The notes under the pieces were generated by a model, which had not been told where the DNA came from, made no database searches, and saw only the letters and a list, made by a program, of their open reading frames with translations. From NCBI GenBank assembly GCA_019659125.1, contig JAIFVX010000002.1:1-64000 (forward strand): DNA of 64,000 nucleotides, written 5' to 3'. This stretch comes from Candidatus Pacearchaeota archaeon. GTDB lineage: Archaea; Nanobdellota; Nanobdellia; Pacearchaeales; GW2011-AR1. The translations under genes were made by a program, and so were the position numbers. The first letter of the stretch is position 1. Every line of letters starts with the position of its first letter. This document shows, piece by piece, positions 9,697 to 19,427 of this stretch.

Positions 9697-9768
9697 ATTA
9701 AATGATACTATATTTGATATTTAAACTTATCACCATAAATTTATAAATAAGTTACCATAATATTTCTG

Positions 9769-10182
9769 ATGTCTACAGTACAACAAATATTCGTTAATTT
9801 GCCAGTAAAGGATCTGGATAAGTCAAAGAAGTTCTTCAGCCATCTGGGATTTAAATTCAATCCTCAATTTACCGATGAAAATGCTGCATGTGTGATTATT
9901 GGAGAGAATATATTCGCCATGTTGCTGCTTGAGAAATTCTTCAAGGGATTTACTAAAAAACAGATAATTGATTCTAGCAAGAACATCGAGGTCATCACGG
10001 CCCTCCAAGTGAATAGCAAAAAAGAGGTTGATGAGATGGTTCACAAGGCTCTAGAAGCTGGAGGGAAGAAATCTAATGATCCCTTTGATCATGGATGGAT
10101 GTATGGATGGAGCTTTCAGGATCCTGACGGCCATATGTGGGAAGTCTTTTATGGCGATATTACCAAATTCAAGAAAGATTAA
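9769..10182 (+). CDS. VOC/glyoxalase family protein
   Basis: FVNLPVKDLDKSKKFFSHLGFKFNPQFTDENAACVIIGENIFAMLL... DPFDHGWMYGWSFQDPDGHMWEVFYGD. Confidence 0.9.
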   Translation: MSTVQQIFVNLPVKDLDKSKKFFSHLGFKFNPQFTDENAACVIIGENIFAMLLLEKFFKGFTKKQIIDSSKNIEVITALQVNSKKEVDEMVHKALEAGGKKSNDPFDHGWMYGWSFQDPDGHMWEVFYGDITKFKKD

Positions 10183-10211
10183 TTTATAAAGTTCATTTTA
10201 TACCTATACCT

Positions 10212-10373
10212 ATGGCATCAACACCACCTGGCGCAAAGAAAAGAAAAATGGAGTACAATGTTGATCAGGGAACGTATGACGATTTCGTCAAGGCATGCAG
10301 CAAGAAAGGTTTCGCTCCTCAAATCATTCTAGAACAGGCAATGAAGAAATTCACCCAAAACGGCCAGATTTAA
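10212..10373 (+). CDS. Small ribbon-helix-helix-like protein
   Basis: MASTPPGAKKRKMEYNVDQGTYDDFVKACSKKGFAPQIILEQAMKKFTQNGQI; the ATG at 10212 fits better than 10137, which overlaps the upstream gene. Confidence 0.7.
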   Translation: MASTPPGAKKRKMEYNVDQGTYDDFVKACSKKGFAPQIILEQAMKKFTQNGQI

Positions 10374-10431
10374 CAATACAGGTTCTTTAGGCACCTTTAT
10401 ATATTACCAAAAGTCGATTTATAGTAGAAGA

Positions 10432-11742
10432 ATGGAAAAATTCAAACAGTTAGGATTAAGTGAAGGCATGCTTCATGCCATAAAAAACGCTGGATTCAGC
10501 GAACCTAGTGAGATACAGGAGAAAACAATCCCTTTAGTCGTGGCGGGAAAGGATGTTATTGGCAGTTCAGCAACAGGATCTGGAAAGACACTTGCATTTG
10601 GAGCAGGAATCATAGATAAAGTAAAGAGAGGTGGCGGCGTACAAGCACTCATCTTGGTTCCTACACGAGAGTTAGCTGAACAAGTTGCTCAAAATCTAAA
10701 AAGATTTTCACACCATAGCAGGCTGTATGTGCAAGAGATCTATGGAGGGGTTGGCATGAGTCCCCAGATACGAGGATTACGAAGTGCAGATATTGTTGTT
10801 GGAACTCCTGGAAGGATCCTTGATCATTTACAACAGAGAACCCTTAACCTTAGCAGGGTAAAGCACCTAGTATTGGATGAGGCAGATAGGATGCTTGACA
10901 TGGGATTCATACGAGATGTTGAATCAATCATCAAGTCCTGTCCGAAACCACGTCAGACATTGTTATTTTCAGCTACTATCTCCCCGGAAATAAGGAGTAT
11001 ATCGGATAGGCATATGGATGATCCTGTTTTTATAGCAGTCAACAATCAGGTTGACCCTTCAAAACTCTATCAGGTCTATTACGATGTAACTTCAGACATG
11101 AAATTCTCCTTGCTTGTTCACCTCTTGAAATTAGAGAAAAATGGAGTCGTTATGGTCTTCTGCAATACACGAAGGAATGTTGATAGATTGACGCGTGCAC
11201 TTCATGAGCAGGGTATTCACGCTATGGCTATCCACGGAGGCCTTTCACAAAATAGAAGGAGCAGCACACTTCAATCATTCCATGAACGAGAGACGCTCAT
11301 TTTAGTGTGCACCGATGTTGCAGCTCGTGGTTTAGATGTAAAAGATGTCTCTCATGTCTATAACTTTGACATACCAGCTGTTGATACTGATTATATCCAT
11401 AGAATAGGAAGAACAGCTCGGGCTGGAAAAGAAGGAAAAGCAATCAGTTTTGTTGCTTCGGGAGATCATACTGAATTTAGGCAGATATCACGATCACTCC
11501 CTATAGAAAAACTGAATGTTCCAGCCATACAAAATGTTGGCTCAGTGAACTTCGGGTCAAATGATGATAGAAAAGCCAGCAGACAGAGAGGATCTCAAGG
11601 TAGAGGTCATGGTGGAAGAGGACATCGAAGCTTCGGTGGACGTCAGGAAGGAGGACGAAGATTTGGCAGAGAGAGCGGACGAAGACCAGGTTCTCGATCT
11701 GGAAGAGGAAATAGCAGACCAAGATTCAATCGTAGATTTTAA
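10432..11742 (+). CDS. DEAD-box RNA helicase with RGG-rich tail
   Basis: Q-motif, ATGSGKT, PTRELAEQ, VGTPGR, DEAD, SAT, ARGLD, HRIGRTAR motifs; C-terminal RG/GGR-rich tail. Confidence 0.95.
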   Translation: MEKFKQLGLSEGMLHAIKNAGFSEPSEIQEKTIPLVVAGKDVIGSSATGSGKTLAFGAGIIDKVKRGGGVQALILVPTRELAEQVAQNLKRFSHHSRLYVQEIYGGVGMSPQIRGLRSADIVVGTPGRILDHLQQRTLNLSRVKHLVLDEADRMLDMGFIRDVESIIKSCPKPRQTLLFSATISPEIRSISDRHMDDPVFIAVNNQVDPSKLYQVYYDVTSDMKFSLLVHLLKLEKNGVVMVFCNTRRNVDRLTRALHEQGIHAMAIHGGLSQNRRSSTLQSFHERETLILVCTDVAARGLDVKDVSHVYNFDIPAVDTDYIHRIGRTARAGKEGKAISFVASGDHTEFRQISRSLPIEKLNVPAIQNVGSVNFGSNDDRKASRQRGSQGRGHGGRGHRSFGGRQEGGRRFGRESGRRPGSRSGRGNSRPRFNRRF

Positions 11743-11763
11743 AAACTTCAACACTATCCATAG

Positions 11764-12360
11764 ATGTCTACAATGAGAAAATTAATTTTATTCATGGTTA
11801 TGTCCCTTGATGGATATGTCTGCGGACCGAACGGAGAGTTAGATTGGGAGATCCGGGATGAAGAGATAGGAAGGTACCTTATTCCTGACTTTCTTACTTA
11901 TGTTGACAGTATGGTGATGGGCAGAGTATTGTTTGAAGGTTTTGAACAAGCATGGCCTGCAATGGCTAAAGATCCTAAAAGTCCAAAAGATTTAGTTGAT
12001 TTCGCACACTGGGTAGAAAATTCCCCAAAGTATGTTTTCTCACATACGACGAAAAAGATTGGATGGAAAAATTCTCATCTGGTTGTTGCAAAGGATGATG
12101 CTGAAATTGTCCGAGAGATGGAGAAACTCAAGAAAAGTAAAGGGAAAGACATGGTAGTGTTTGGAGGAGCGCGGATGTCACAGACACTTGTTCGCCTAGG
12201 ACTAGTCGACGAATATAGGCTGAAAGTACAACCTATTATCTTAGGCAGCGGGCAGCCATTATTCAAGGATATCAATCAGCGGATGCATCTAAAGCTTACT
12301 AAGTCAAAGGTATTCTCGTCGGGAGTTGTTGCGCTTTATTATCAGCCCCTCAAGAAATGA
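11764..12360 (+). CDS. Dihydrofolate reductase/RibD C-terminal family protein (second copy)
   Basis: MRKLILFMVMSLDGYVCGPNGELDW..., VMGRVLFEGFEQAWP, VVFGGARMSQTLVRLGLVDEYRLKVQPIILGSGQPLF. Confidence 0.9.
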   Translation: MSTMRKLILFMVMSLDGYVCGPNGELDWEIRDEEIGRYLIPDFLTYVDSMVMGRVLFEGFEQAWPAMAKDPKSPKDLVDFAHWVENSPKYVFSHTTKKIGWKNSHLVVAKDDAEIVREMEKLKKSKGKDMVVFGGARMSQTLVRLGLVDEYRLKVQPIILGSGQPLFKDINQRMHLKLTKSKVFSSGVVALYYQPLKK

Positions 12361-13445
12361 AACGGTTATTGCGAATAGTAGTAGTTGCTTTTGTGTTTGT
12401 TTCCATCTATCTAGCTATGCACTTTTATGTGCTCTCAGAGCTCTTTCATTTCATAGGAATTCCACGAGGATATGGTTTTTACATCCTCATGATTGTCCTC
12501 TCACTTTCATTTATAGGGACCATGGTGTTGGAAAGAACCATGCCGAATGTCTTCACACGAGTCCTTTATACTCTCTCATCGGTCTGGCTTGGAGTGCTTT
12601 TCATCTCGCTATGGATACTTCTCATCAACAGCGTGCTCACCTTATTTATAGAAATACCTCTTTTAGTACAGGGAACGTATACCCTCTCCTTGATTGCTTT
12701 GATTTCACTCTATTCTCTCCATAATGCTACGAGAACAAACATTACATGGATGACTATTCCCTTAAAGAACCTTAAGAAGCCGTTGAAGATAGTTCAGCTT
12801 ACGGACATCCATATTGGCACGATACGATCCTCAAAATTCTTGAAGAAGATTGTTGAAACAGTGAATTCAATTAATCCTAACTTCGTTGTTATTACAGGAG
12901 ATTTGTTTGATGGATCTGCTCCCCTCACCAAGGAAATTGTATCTCCCCTCAATGATTTGAAGGCTCCAGCCTATTTCGTCATAGGAAATCATGAGATCTA
13001 TGACGGGATAGCCGGCGTTTCTGAAATCCTTAAGTCCACTAAGCTCAAAGTGCTACGAAATGAGAAGTCGTCCTTTAAGGAGATACAGATTATAGGAGTG
13101 GATTTCTCTGATGACAAGAAGTATTTGGAAGAGATTTTACCAAGGATATCTATCAACAAGAAAAAGCCTGCAATCCTCTTATATCATCCTCCTGCTTCAT
13201 TGGAACCTGTAGAAAAAGCAGGGATTGGACTGCAGCTTTCAGGGCACACCCATAAAGGTCAGATCTTTCCATTCAACCTTTTTGTAAGGCTTGCCTATCC
13301 GTATGTTACAGGGTTGCATACTACTGAGAAAACTTCACTCTATATCTCTCCGGGGACGGGGACATGGGGGCCGCCCATGAGGCTCGGCTCCCGTAATGAG
13401 ATCACCGTCATTGATCTCGTAAAGGAAATGAAAAACAAGAAATAA
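12357..13445 (+). CDS. Membrane-anchored metallophosphoesterase
   Basis: N-terminal TMs; VQLTDIHIG, ITGDLFDG, VIGNHEIYDG, LSGHTHKGQIFPF. Confidence 0.93.
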   Translation: MKRLLRIVVVAFVFVSIYLAMHFYVLSELFHFIGIPRGYGFYILMIVLSLSFIGTMVLERTMPNVFTRVLYTLSSVWLGVLFISLWILLINSVLTLFIEIPLLVQGTYTLSLIALISLYSLHNATRTNITWMTIPLKNLKKPLKIVQLTDIHIGTIRSSKFLKKIVETVNSINPNFVVITGDLFDGSAPLTKEIVSPLNDLKAPAYFVIGNHEIYDGIAGVSEILKSTKLKVLRNEKSSFKEIQIIGVDFSDDKKYLEEILPRISINKKKPAILLYHPPASLEPVEKAGIGLQLSGHTHKGQIFPFNLFVRLAYPYVTGLHTTEKTSLYISPGTGTWGPPMRLGSRNEITVIDLVKEMKNKK

Positions 13446-13456
13446 ATTAAGAAAAA

Positions 13457-13807
13457 TTATCTATGTTTCTTCGAGGATGTTCTTATTCCAGTCACAGATG
13501 CCCTAAATGCTCTAGGGTTCTGTCGTGCAGCAAATTTCTTTGCAGTGTTGCCAACCTTTCCAAGCAAAGAGATATTTTTTCGTATTGACTTGTCAAGATT
13601 TGTAAGTTCCTTGTTGACTTTCCTTGCGGAAGATCCAAGAGCTTTCTTAGAAATTTTGCCTGCGTGGTACCTCTTTCGCTCTCTGCCGAAATCGTCGATA
13701 ACTGTCTGCTTTTTATCTTGGTTTGTTCGTATCAACTCACCGACAGCAGCTATCTCTCTTACAATAGAGCTAAACGCGGTTTCATCCATCTTTTTTTCGT
13801 TCGCCAT
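13457..13807 (-). CDS. Hypothetical basic protein
   Basis: 116-aa Lys/Arg-rich ORF with a TATA-like sequence upstream. Confidence 0.6.
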   Translation of the reverse strand: MANEKKMDETAFSSIVREIAAVGELIRTNQDKKQTVIDDFGRERKRYHAGKISKKALGSSARKVNKELTNLDKSIRKNISLLGKVGNTAKKFAARQNPRAFRASVTGIRTSSKKHR

Positions 13808-13903
13808 GTTTCACCTCTTTTAACAATGGAGAGAAGATTCTATATAAACATTTCCTTATCACCAAGGACAACTTTTAAAAACACACATTACCTCGAAGTA
13901 GCA

Positions 13904-14800
13904 ATGAATACAGAGCTTATTCAGTTAAAAGGGGTAGTGAAACAGTTCGGTAAGAACTTAGTTCTTGATGGAGTCAGTCTTTCAATTCCTGAAGGAAAGA
14001 TTACTGGAATTATAGGTGCTTCGGGAGAGGGCAAGACGACTGTATTGAAAATGCTTATTGGTTTCTACAAGCCAACAAAAGGAGATGTGCTCTATTTGAA
14101 GAGAAGCGTTTATGAGGACTTGCATCATATCAACAAAACTTTTGGTTTTGCGACCGAAGATGGTTCATTCTACGAATCACTGACAGTGAAAGAGAATCTT
14201 CACCACTTTGGAAGGCTCTACAAAATTCAGGGACCTGATGTAAAAGCGCGTGCTGAGGAGCTCTTGAAATTTGTCGGTCTTGACCATGCAGCAAATACCA
14301 AGGCACAGAACCTTTCCGTCGGTATGAAGAAGAGACTTGACCTTGCATGCTCTATGATGCACAGGCCTGACGTCCTCATCATGGATGAACCTACTTCAGA
14401 TCTAGACCCTTTATTGCGAGAACAGATTCTCAATCTGATCAAGCATATCAATAAGCAAGGGACGACGGTGATCATTACAACCCACATCCTTGAAGAAATG
14501 GATGAGATTTGCGACAAAGTCGCTATCCTTTGCAACAAGAAAATAGTCGAAGAGGGAGACCCTCTTAAAATACGGGCAAAGTATGGGGCAAGTAATCTCA
14601 ATAAAGTCTTTGAAAAGATATTCTGGAAAGGAGAGCGTAAGGCTGAAAGAGATCGATTAAGAAAAGAGGAAGAGCAAATGAAAGAAGAGATGAAAGCACA
14701 AGAAAAGGAACAAGAACGGCAGAGCAAGAGAAAAGCACATAGGCAAGAAGAACAGCCTGCTGCGCGTAAGGAAGAGCCTGATGAGGAGGAAGAGCAATGA
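13904..14800 (+). CDS. ABC transporter ATP-binding protein
   Basis: MNTELIQLKGVVKQFG..., GASGEGKTTVLKML, LSVGMKKRLDLACSMMHRPDVLIMDEPTSDLD; charged C-terminal tail. Start 13904 preferred over 13664. Confidence 0.93.
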   Translation: MNTELIQLKGVVKQFGKNLVLDGVSLSIPEGKITGIIGASGEGKTTVLKMLIGFYKPTKGDVLYLKRSVYEDLHHINKTFGFATEDGSFYESLTVKENLHHFGRLYKIQGPDVKARAEELLKFVGLDHAANTKAQNLSVGMKKRLDLACSMMHRPDVLIMDEPTSDLDPLLREQILNLIKHINKQGTTVIITTHILEEMDEICDKVAILCNKKIVEEGDPLKIRAKYGASNLNKVFEKIFWKGERKAERDRLRKEEEQMKEEMKAQEKEQERQSKRKAHRQEEQPAARKEEPDEEEEQ

Positions 14801-16284
14801 GAAACTTTTTCAGCTGTGTGCAAAAAGACCTTCGCATCTTTGGGAGATCCAAGTTCTCAGCATTCATCGCGGTCGTCATCCCCCTTGTTGTTGTGCTTTT
14901 AGTGAGTGTTGCATTCAATTCCAATCAACTGCATGGAGTGAGGATAGGAGTGTATTCCCCAGCCTACAGCAGCATAACTAATAATATCATCCAAGGGTTT
15001 GAGAAACAATCCTTTGGGGTCGTGAAGGAGCCAGACAAGGACACCTGTGCCGAGTCTGTCCGAGAGGGAAGAAATCATATTTGCGTCATTTTTCCAGGTC
15101 AGCTTTCAAGTGAGGGGAACAGTGAAGCTGTTGAGTTCTATGTCGATAATTCTGAAATTAATATCGCCTATGCCCTGATTGACGATGTCAAGACAGAAGT
15201 GGGTGTTGCTTCCTCCGCCATCAGCCTTGACCTAGTCAACAACCTTATCACCCATATTCAACAGGCAAAGAAAAGCATTGAAAACCAGGCATCAGCAATC
15301 ACTGCAGCATCAACCAGTATTGCAAGCATTTCCGACGCTGCAAATAGTGCCGCAAGTACGCTGCCTAGCACATCAAAGACACTAACATTACTGGAGAGTG
15401 CACGCTCCGAGGCTGCAAACCTTGACGGCGCAGAGAATATAGCAGATACCATTAACAAAACGATTATAGAAGTCAAGCAGCTCGGGACTTCATTCAACTC
15501 AACCAGCAATAATATCAAGAGTCTTCAGAACAACAGTGCACTAGCAAAGGCAAGGCTTGACGCGCTTTCTTCAAGCTTGAACGGAGTCCTCAATGATTTG
15601 AACGCTGTTCGAATCACTGAAGCAGGCAGTGTTGTAGAGCCTATCAAGACTGAGATAAAGCCTGTTGCAGACCAATCAAAGAACTGGAACTTTTTGCTAC
15701 CTACACTCTTGATTCTCATGGTCTTATTTGGAGGAACCGTGCTTTCCTCGATCATGGCATCACGGGAAAAGCGAAGCAGGGCATACTTCCGTAACTTTAT
15801 CACTCCAACCTCTGATTTCACCTTCTTGCTAGCAATGTATGTCAGTTCCATACTGATTTTGATAGTTCAGTTCATTGTCGTGTTCTCAGGCCTTATGATT
15901 GCAACAAACTTGCCAGTGTTGGATGTAATCGCCAGTTCTGCAGTCGTATTATTTATGGCTGCAACCGCGTTCATCTTCCTCGGGCTATCCATGGGGCATT
16001 TCTTCAAGTCAGAAGAAGTCGTTATCCTCGTCTCCTTGTCAGTCGTCTCGTTATTGGTATTCTTCTCAAGCATCATTGTCCCTATAGAGTCCGTTCTTGG
16101 TCAGTACCAGCAGATTGTTGCGTTCAACCCGGTTGTCGTCGCTTCAAACTTGCTTCACAGAGCCATTCTCTTCAAGGCATCAATTGGCTCTCTCATACCG
16201 GGACTTTCCATTCTTGCATTGACGGTGGCAGTATTCCTTGGTCTTGCCTATGTTTCTCGAAAGACCACTAAGAGACATATCTAA
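14797..16284 (+). CDS. ABC-2 type transporter permease with large extracytoplasmic domain
   Basis: N-terminal TM, long Ser/Ala/Asn-rich coiled region, then six hydrophobic segments; ATGA overlap with the ATPase. Confidence 0.88.
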   Translation: MRNFFSCVQKDLRIFGRSKFSAFIAVVIPLVVVLLVSVAFNSNQLHGVRIGVYSPAYSSITNNIIQGFEKQSFGVVKEPDKDTCAESVREGRNHICVIFPGQLSSEGNSEAVEFYVDNSEINIAYALIDDVKTEVGVASSAISLDLVNNLITHIQQAKKSIENQASAITAASTSIASISDAANSAASTLPSTSKTLTLLESARSEAANLDGAENIADTINKTIIEVKQLGTSFNSTSNNIKSLQNNSALAKARLDALSSSLNGVLNDLNAVRITEAGSVVEPIKTEIKPVADQSKNWNFLLPTLLILMVLFGGTVLSSIMASREKRSRAYFRNFITPTSDFTFLLAMYVSSILILIVQFIVVFSGLMIATNLPVLDVIASSAVVLFMAATAFIFLGLSMGHFFKSEEVVILVSLSVVSLLVFFSSIIVPIESVLGQYQQIVAFNPVVVASNLLHRAILFKASIGSLIPGLSILALTVAVFLGLAYVSRKTTKRHI

Positions 16285-16311
16285 GCACAATAATCTTTAA
16301 ATAGGAATTTA
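16281..16311 (+). promoter_or_regulatory. Promoter copy 1 of a duplicated 31-nt element
   Basis: CTAAGCACAATAATCTTTAAATAGGAATTTA; 29/31 identical to 28111-28141; contains TTTAAATA. Confidence 0.75.
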
Positions 16312-16324
16312 ATGCATCATTAAT

Positions 16325-16735
16325 ATGGCTGATGTCAACATCATTGTCGATCAATGGACTTCTTACAAATATAACGAGGGAGAGCCTTACAGCCCTGGCG
16401 AAGAGATGATTCGATACGATATATTTATAGGAGAGGGAGACAGACCTCAACAGCACTATCTCAAGGGAGGGTGTGTACGAGGAAGATTTATGGACGACAA
16501 ATGTGCGTTAGAGGTCTCCACTATACTTTCACGTTACAAAAATGAAGAATTTTTCCACGGACGGGATCCTCCAGAACAATTTTCTCTCAAGACATTACTT
16601 CCAGCCACACGAAAAAGATTGATTGAAGGAATTCTTGGAAATTATGTTAGATCAATTACCGAAGAATTGCAAAAAAGCACTGGATGTAAGATTGTAGGAG
16701 TTCCTGGTCAATACTCAACATACCCAAAGGACTAA
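16325..16735 (+). CDS. Hypothetical protein
   Basis: 136-aa ORF 14 nt downstream of the duplicated promoter. Confidence 0.65.
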   Translation: MADVNIIVDQWTSYKYNEGEPYSPGEEMIRYDIFIGEGDRPQQHYLKGGCVRGRFMDDKCALEVSTILSRYKNEEFFHGRDPPEQFSLKTLLPATRKRLIEGILGNYVRSITEELQKSTGCKIVGVPGQYSTYPKD

Positions 16736-16819
16736 TAATTCTTAACCACTTTCTGTTGATACTGCAACAATCTTCTTGAGAACACATATCTTTTTAAAGA
16801 ATTTTTCCCAATTTTTAAG

Positions 16820-17941
16820 ATGAGTGGGGATTCTGCGTTAGAAGATAGGGCTCGAAGTATTGTTGAGCAGTATGTTTCACGTGAAGGCACTATAACGCCT
16901 GTTCAAGAAATCCTTGATTCTGGTGAGGTTCCACGATTAAAAGGCTATCAGATAAGACCTGGAAAAGTTTCAGACTCTCTATTTGGTGGCAAAGGATGGA
17001 TCCGCAAAAAAGGAGATGAATTTGACACTGATTTTGAGAATCCTTCCCTTTATACGCGTGATGGAAAACCATTGCGAATTATGGTCAGAACAGAAAGAAT
17101 ATCAACCCATGACATCAACCGCGGCGAGATACCTTTCAAGGACCAGATACTCGCTGAAAACCACAATTTTATGAGAAAGCTTCTGACACCATTTATTGGC
17201 ACCTCTCAGATCGACGTTCCAGGACTTGGAGATAACAGCGTCGTCATTGCGGCAGAGAATCTGAAGCAAATATCCTTTGAGAACGTTTTACGGGCCTATA
17301 TGGCAAAAACCACGACTTCAACATCGCTCTATCAGCATTACATCAAAGGTGCACGCGAATTCTGCGGCCACAAACTACCGGATGATCTCATTGTCAATGG
17401 ACCTCTTCCGTATGTGATGGATACTGCTTCAACGAAATCTGAAACACATGATGAATCAGTTCCTCCTGAGTGGCTTTTTAACCACTCGATATGCACACGC
17501 CAACAATACGCCCACATTAGAAACAGTTCATTGGTATCCTTTGGGGTAGTCTCTGAATTCTTAAGGCAACGAGGCATTATTGCTGTCGACACGAAGACAG
17601 AGCATGGTATCAATCACAATGGAGAGATTGTCAGCCAAGATGAGATATGGACTATGGATTCTTCTCGGTTCTGGCTTGCCAATGATTACCGCCACCAATT
17701 TGAGCAATTCAAACAGGGAAACATTGTTGAAATCAATCCGAAGTCATACTCAAAGGAATTTGCACGAGGCATGTCAGTTGGTGAGAAAGGATATACTGAC
17801 GAGCAGCGAATGCAGATTGCAGTCAGGTATGTGGTTGGTATAGAACATCTTCTTGGAAAGTCATTTGAGCCCGACATGAGGCCTCGAAATGAAAGAATTG
17901 TTGATGGTTTAAGAAAGATCTGCGACACGCTGGTGAACTGA
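16820..17941 (+). CDS. purC: SAICAR synthase (phosphoribosylaminoimidazole-succinocarboxamide synthase)
   Basis: MVRTERISTHDINRGEIPFKDQIL, VVAENLK-like, VDTKTEHGINHNGEI...DEIWTMDSSRFW. Confidence 0.88.
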   Translation: MSGDSALEDRARSIVEQYVSREGTITPVQEILDSGEVPRLKGYQIRPGKVSDSLFGGKGWIRKKGDEFDTDFENPSLYTRDGKPLRIMVRTERISTHDINRGEIPFKDQILAENHNFMRKLLTPFIGTSQIDVPGLGDNSVVIAAENLKQISFENVLRAYMAKTTTSTSLYQHYIKGAREFCGHKLPDDLIVNGPLPYVMDTASTKSETHDESVPPEWLFNHSICTRQQYAHIRNSSLVSFGVVSEFLRQRGIIAVDTKTEHGINHNGEIVSQDEIWTMDSSRFWLANDYRHQFEQFKQGNIVEINPKSYSKEFARGMSVGEKGYTDEQRMQIAVRYVVGIEHLLGKSFEPDMRPRNERIVDGLRKICDTLVN

Positions 17942-17942
17942 T

Positions 17943-19403
17943 ATGGACAAGACACTACCAAAGCGAAGATTTCCTGAGGGATATAAAATTAATCCAACAA
18001 CACTTGCTGCTGGAAAGTACGGCACGAAAGAGATGGTTGAGACTTGGGGACAAGAAAGAACATTTGATTATATCTTGAAAGTTCAGGGCCAGGGTGCCAG
18101 GACATTGTCTCGCTTGCATGCCGATATTCTTGCTGGAGATGTGGCAGAAGAGATCGTAAGTAAAGCAAATCTTAATTACATAAATCCTGATAGAATACGA
18201 GAAATTGAAGAAAAGACAGGTCATGACATGATCGCTATTAACAGATCGCTTGAAGAATCAGTCAGTGATGCTGCGAAACCCCATATTGGAGAGCTTAAAA
18301 CAAGTGCTGATGGTACTCAGCCTTCACGAGCATTACAATTAAGATCATCTTTGGAAGTAGTGGCTGATTCAGTGGAAAACTTGCGAGATATTGCTATCGA
18401 AAAATCACTCAAATGGATTGATAAACCTCATATGGATGTAACTCATGGATATGATGCCTTGCCTACGGTTGCAGGAAGGCCTTTATCACATTATGTGGAA
18501 ATGCTTCAAAGTGGTCTTAATGTTCTGAAATTTTTCTATAATACATCCATCATGGGTAAATGGGGAGATGCGACGGGAAATCATCACTCTGCTACTGCGG
18601 CAGGTGTTGATGGAATCAAGCTTCAGGAAGAATACTGCAAAGATCTTGGAATTGGACATATGGACGCTTCAGCACAAGTTCCAGGACTTGAATTTGAAAT
18701 GGATGTTGTCTATGCCTTGCAGAGGCTAACACAGACTATGAGTAATATGGCTAAATATATTGCCTGGGGCAGAAGTGACGATGTAAACATTTTCATCAAT
18801 GATTCGCCAAAAAAGAAAAAGGGTTCTTCAGCTATGCCTCATAAAGATGCCAAAAATGGAAATCCAGATGTAGAGGAGCAGATTACTTCGATCAGAAACT
18901 ATATGATGGGTGTTATGACTGTGGCCCAGGCAAATTGTGAAATGCAATATGCTAGAAATCTTACTGCTTCTGCAAATATGAGAATATGTCTTGATGCCAG
19001 CTTCAAAACAGTCGATCATGGTATTCGAAATCTTGCTGATACTCTGTATTGGATCAAACTACGAGAGACAAGAGCGAAGGAAAGAGTTCTGAGAAGTCAT
19101 GGTGTGGTTACCTCGCAGCAGGTCATGACATATCTTACAGACCCTAGAAAAACAAATAGTCCTATGCCTCGAAGTGAAGCGCACGATTTAATGGGAAGGC
19201 TAGCTACTCAAGCATGGGAGCTTCAAAGAAACTTTACTGATATCGTCCTTGGGGAGCCTCAAGTAACATCGCGCTTAGACGAATCTACTATTCGACAAAT
19301 AACGGATCCTCTTACCTATATCGGGCAATCAAAAGAGATTGTTGCATTAATAGGAAATAAATATTATAAAAAGAAGACATTAGGCAAGGTTAACGAAATA
19401 TAA
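17943..19403 (+). CDS. purB: Adenylosuccinate lyase
   Basis: Fumarase/ASL superfamily signature GSSAMPHKDAKNGNPDVEEQ; 'GRPLSHYVEMLQSGLNVL'; adjacent to purC. Confidence 0.9.
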   Translation: MDKTLPKRRFPEGYKINPTTLAAGKYGTKEMVETWGQERTFDYILKVQGQGARTLSRLHADILAGDVAEEIVSKANLNYINPDRIREIEEKTGHDMIAINRSLEESVSDAAKPHIGELKTSADGTQPSRALQLRSSLEVVADSVENLRDIAIEKSLKWIDKPHMDVTHGYDALPTVAGRPLSHYVEMLQSGLNVLKFFYNTSIMGKWGDATGNHHSATAAGVDGIKLQEEYCKDLGIGHMDASAQVPGLEFEMDVVYALQRLTQTMSNMAKYIAWGRSDDVNIFINDSPKKKKGSSAMPHKDAKNGNPDVEEQITSIRNYMMGVMTVAQANCEMQYARNLTASANMRICLDASFKTVDHGIRNLADTLYWIKLRETRAKERVLRSHGVVTSQQVMTYLTDPRKTNSPMPRSEAHDLMGRLATQAWELQRNFTDIVLGEPQVTSRLDESTIRQITDPLTYIGQSKEIVALIGNKYYKKKTLGKVNEI

Positions 19404-19427
19404 GAAAATTCTAGCTCTCTAAAGAAA

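Noticed and set aside
11561-11776. 71-aa acidic ORF in the helicase tail
   Set aside because: Out-of-frame reading of the RGG-encoding repeat sequence.
14227-14823. 198-aa minus-strand ORF
   Set aside because: Antisense shadow of the ABC ATPase gene; Ser/Cys/Leu-rich, codon-bias artefact.
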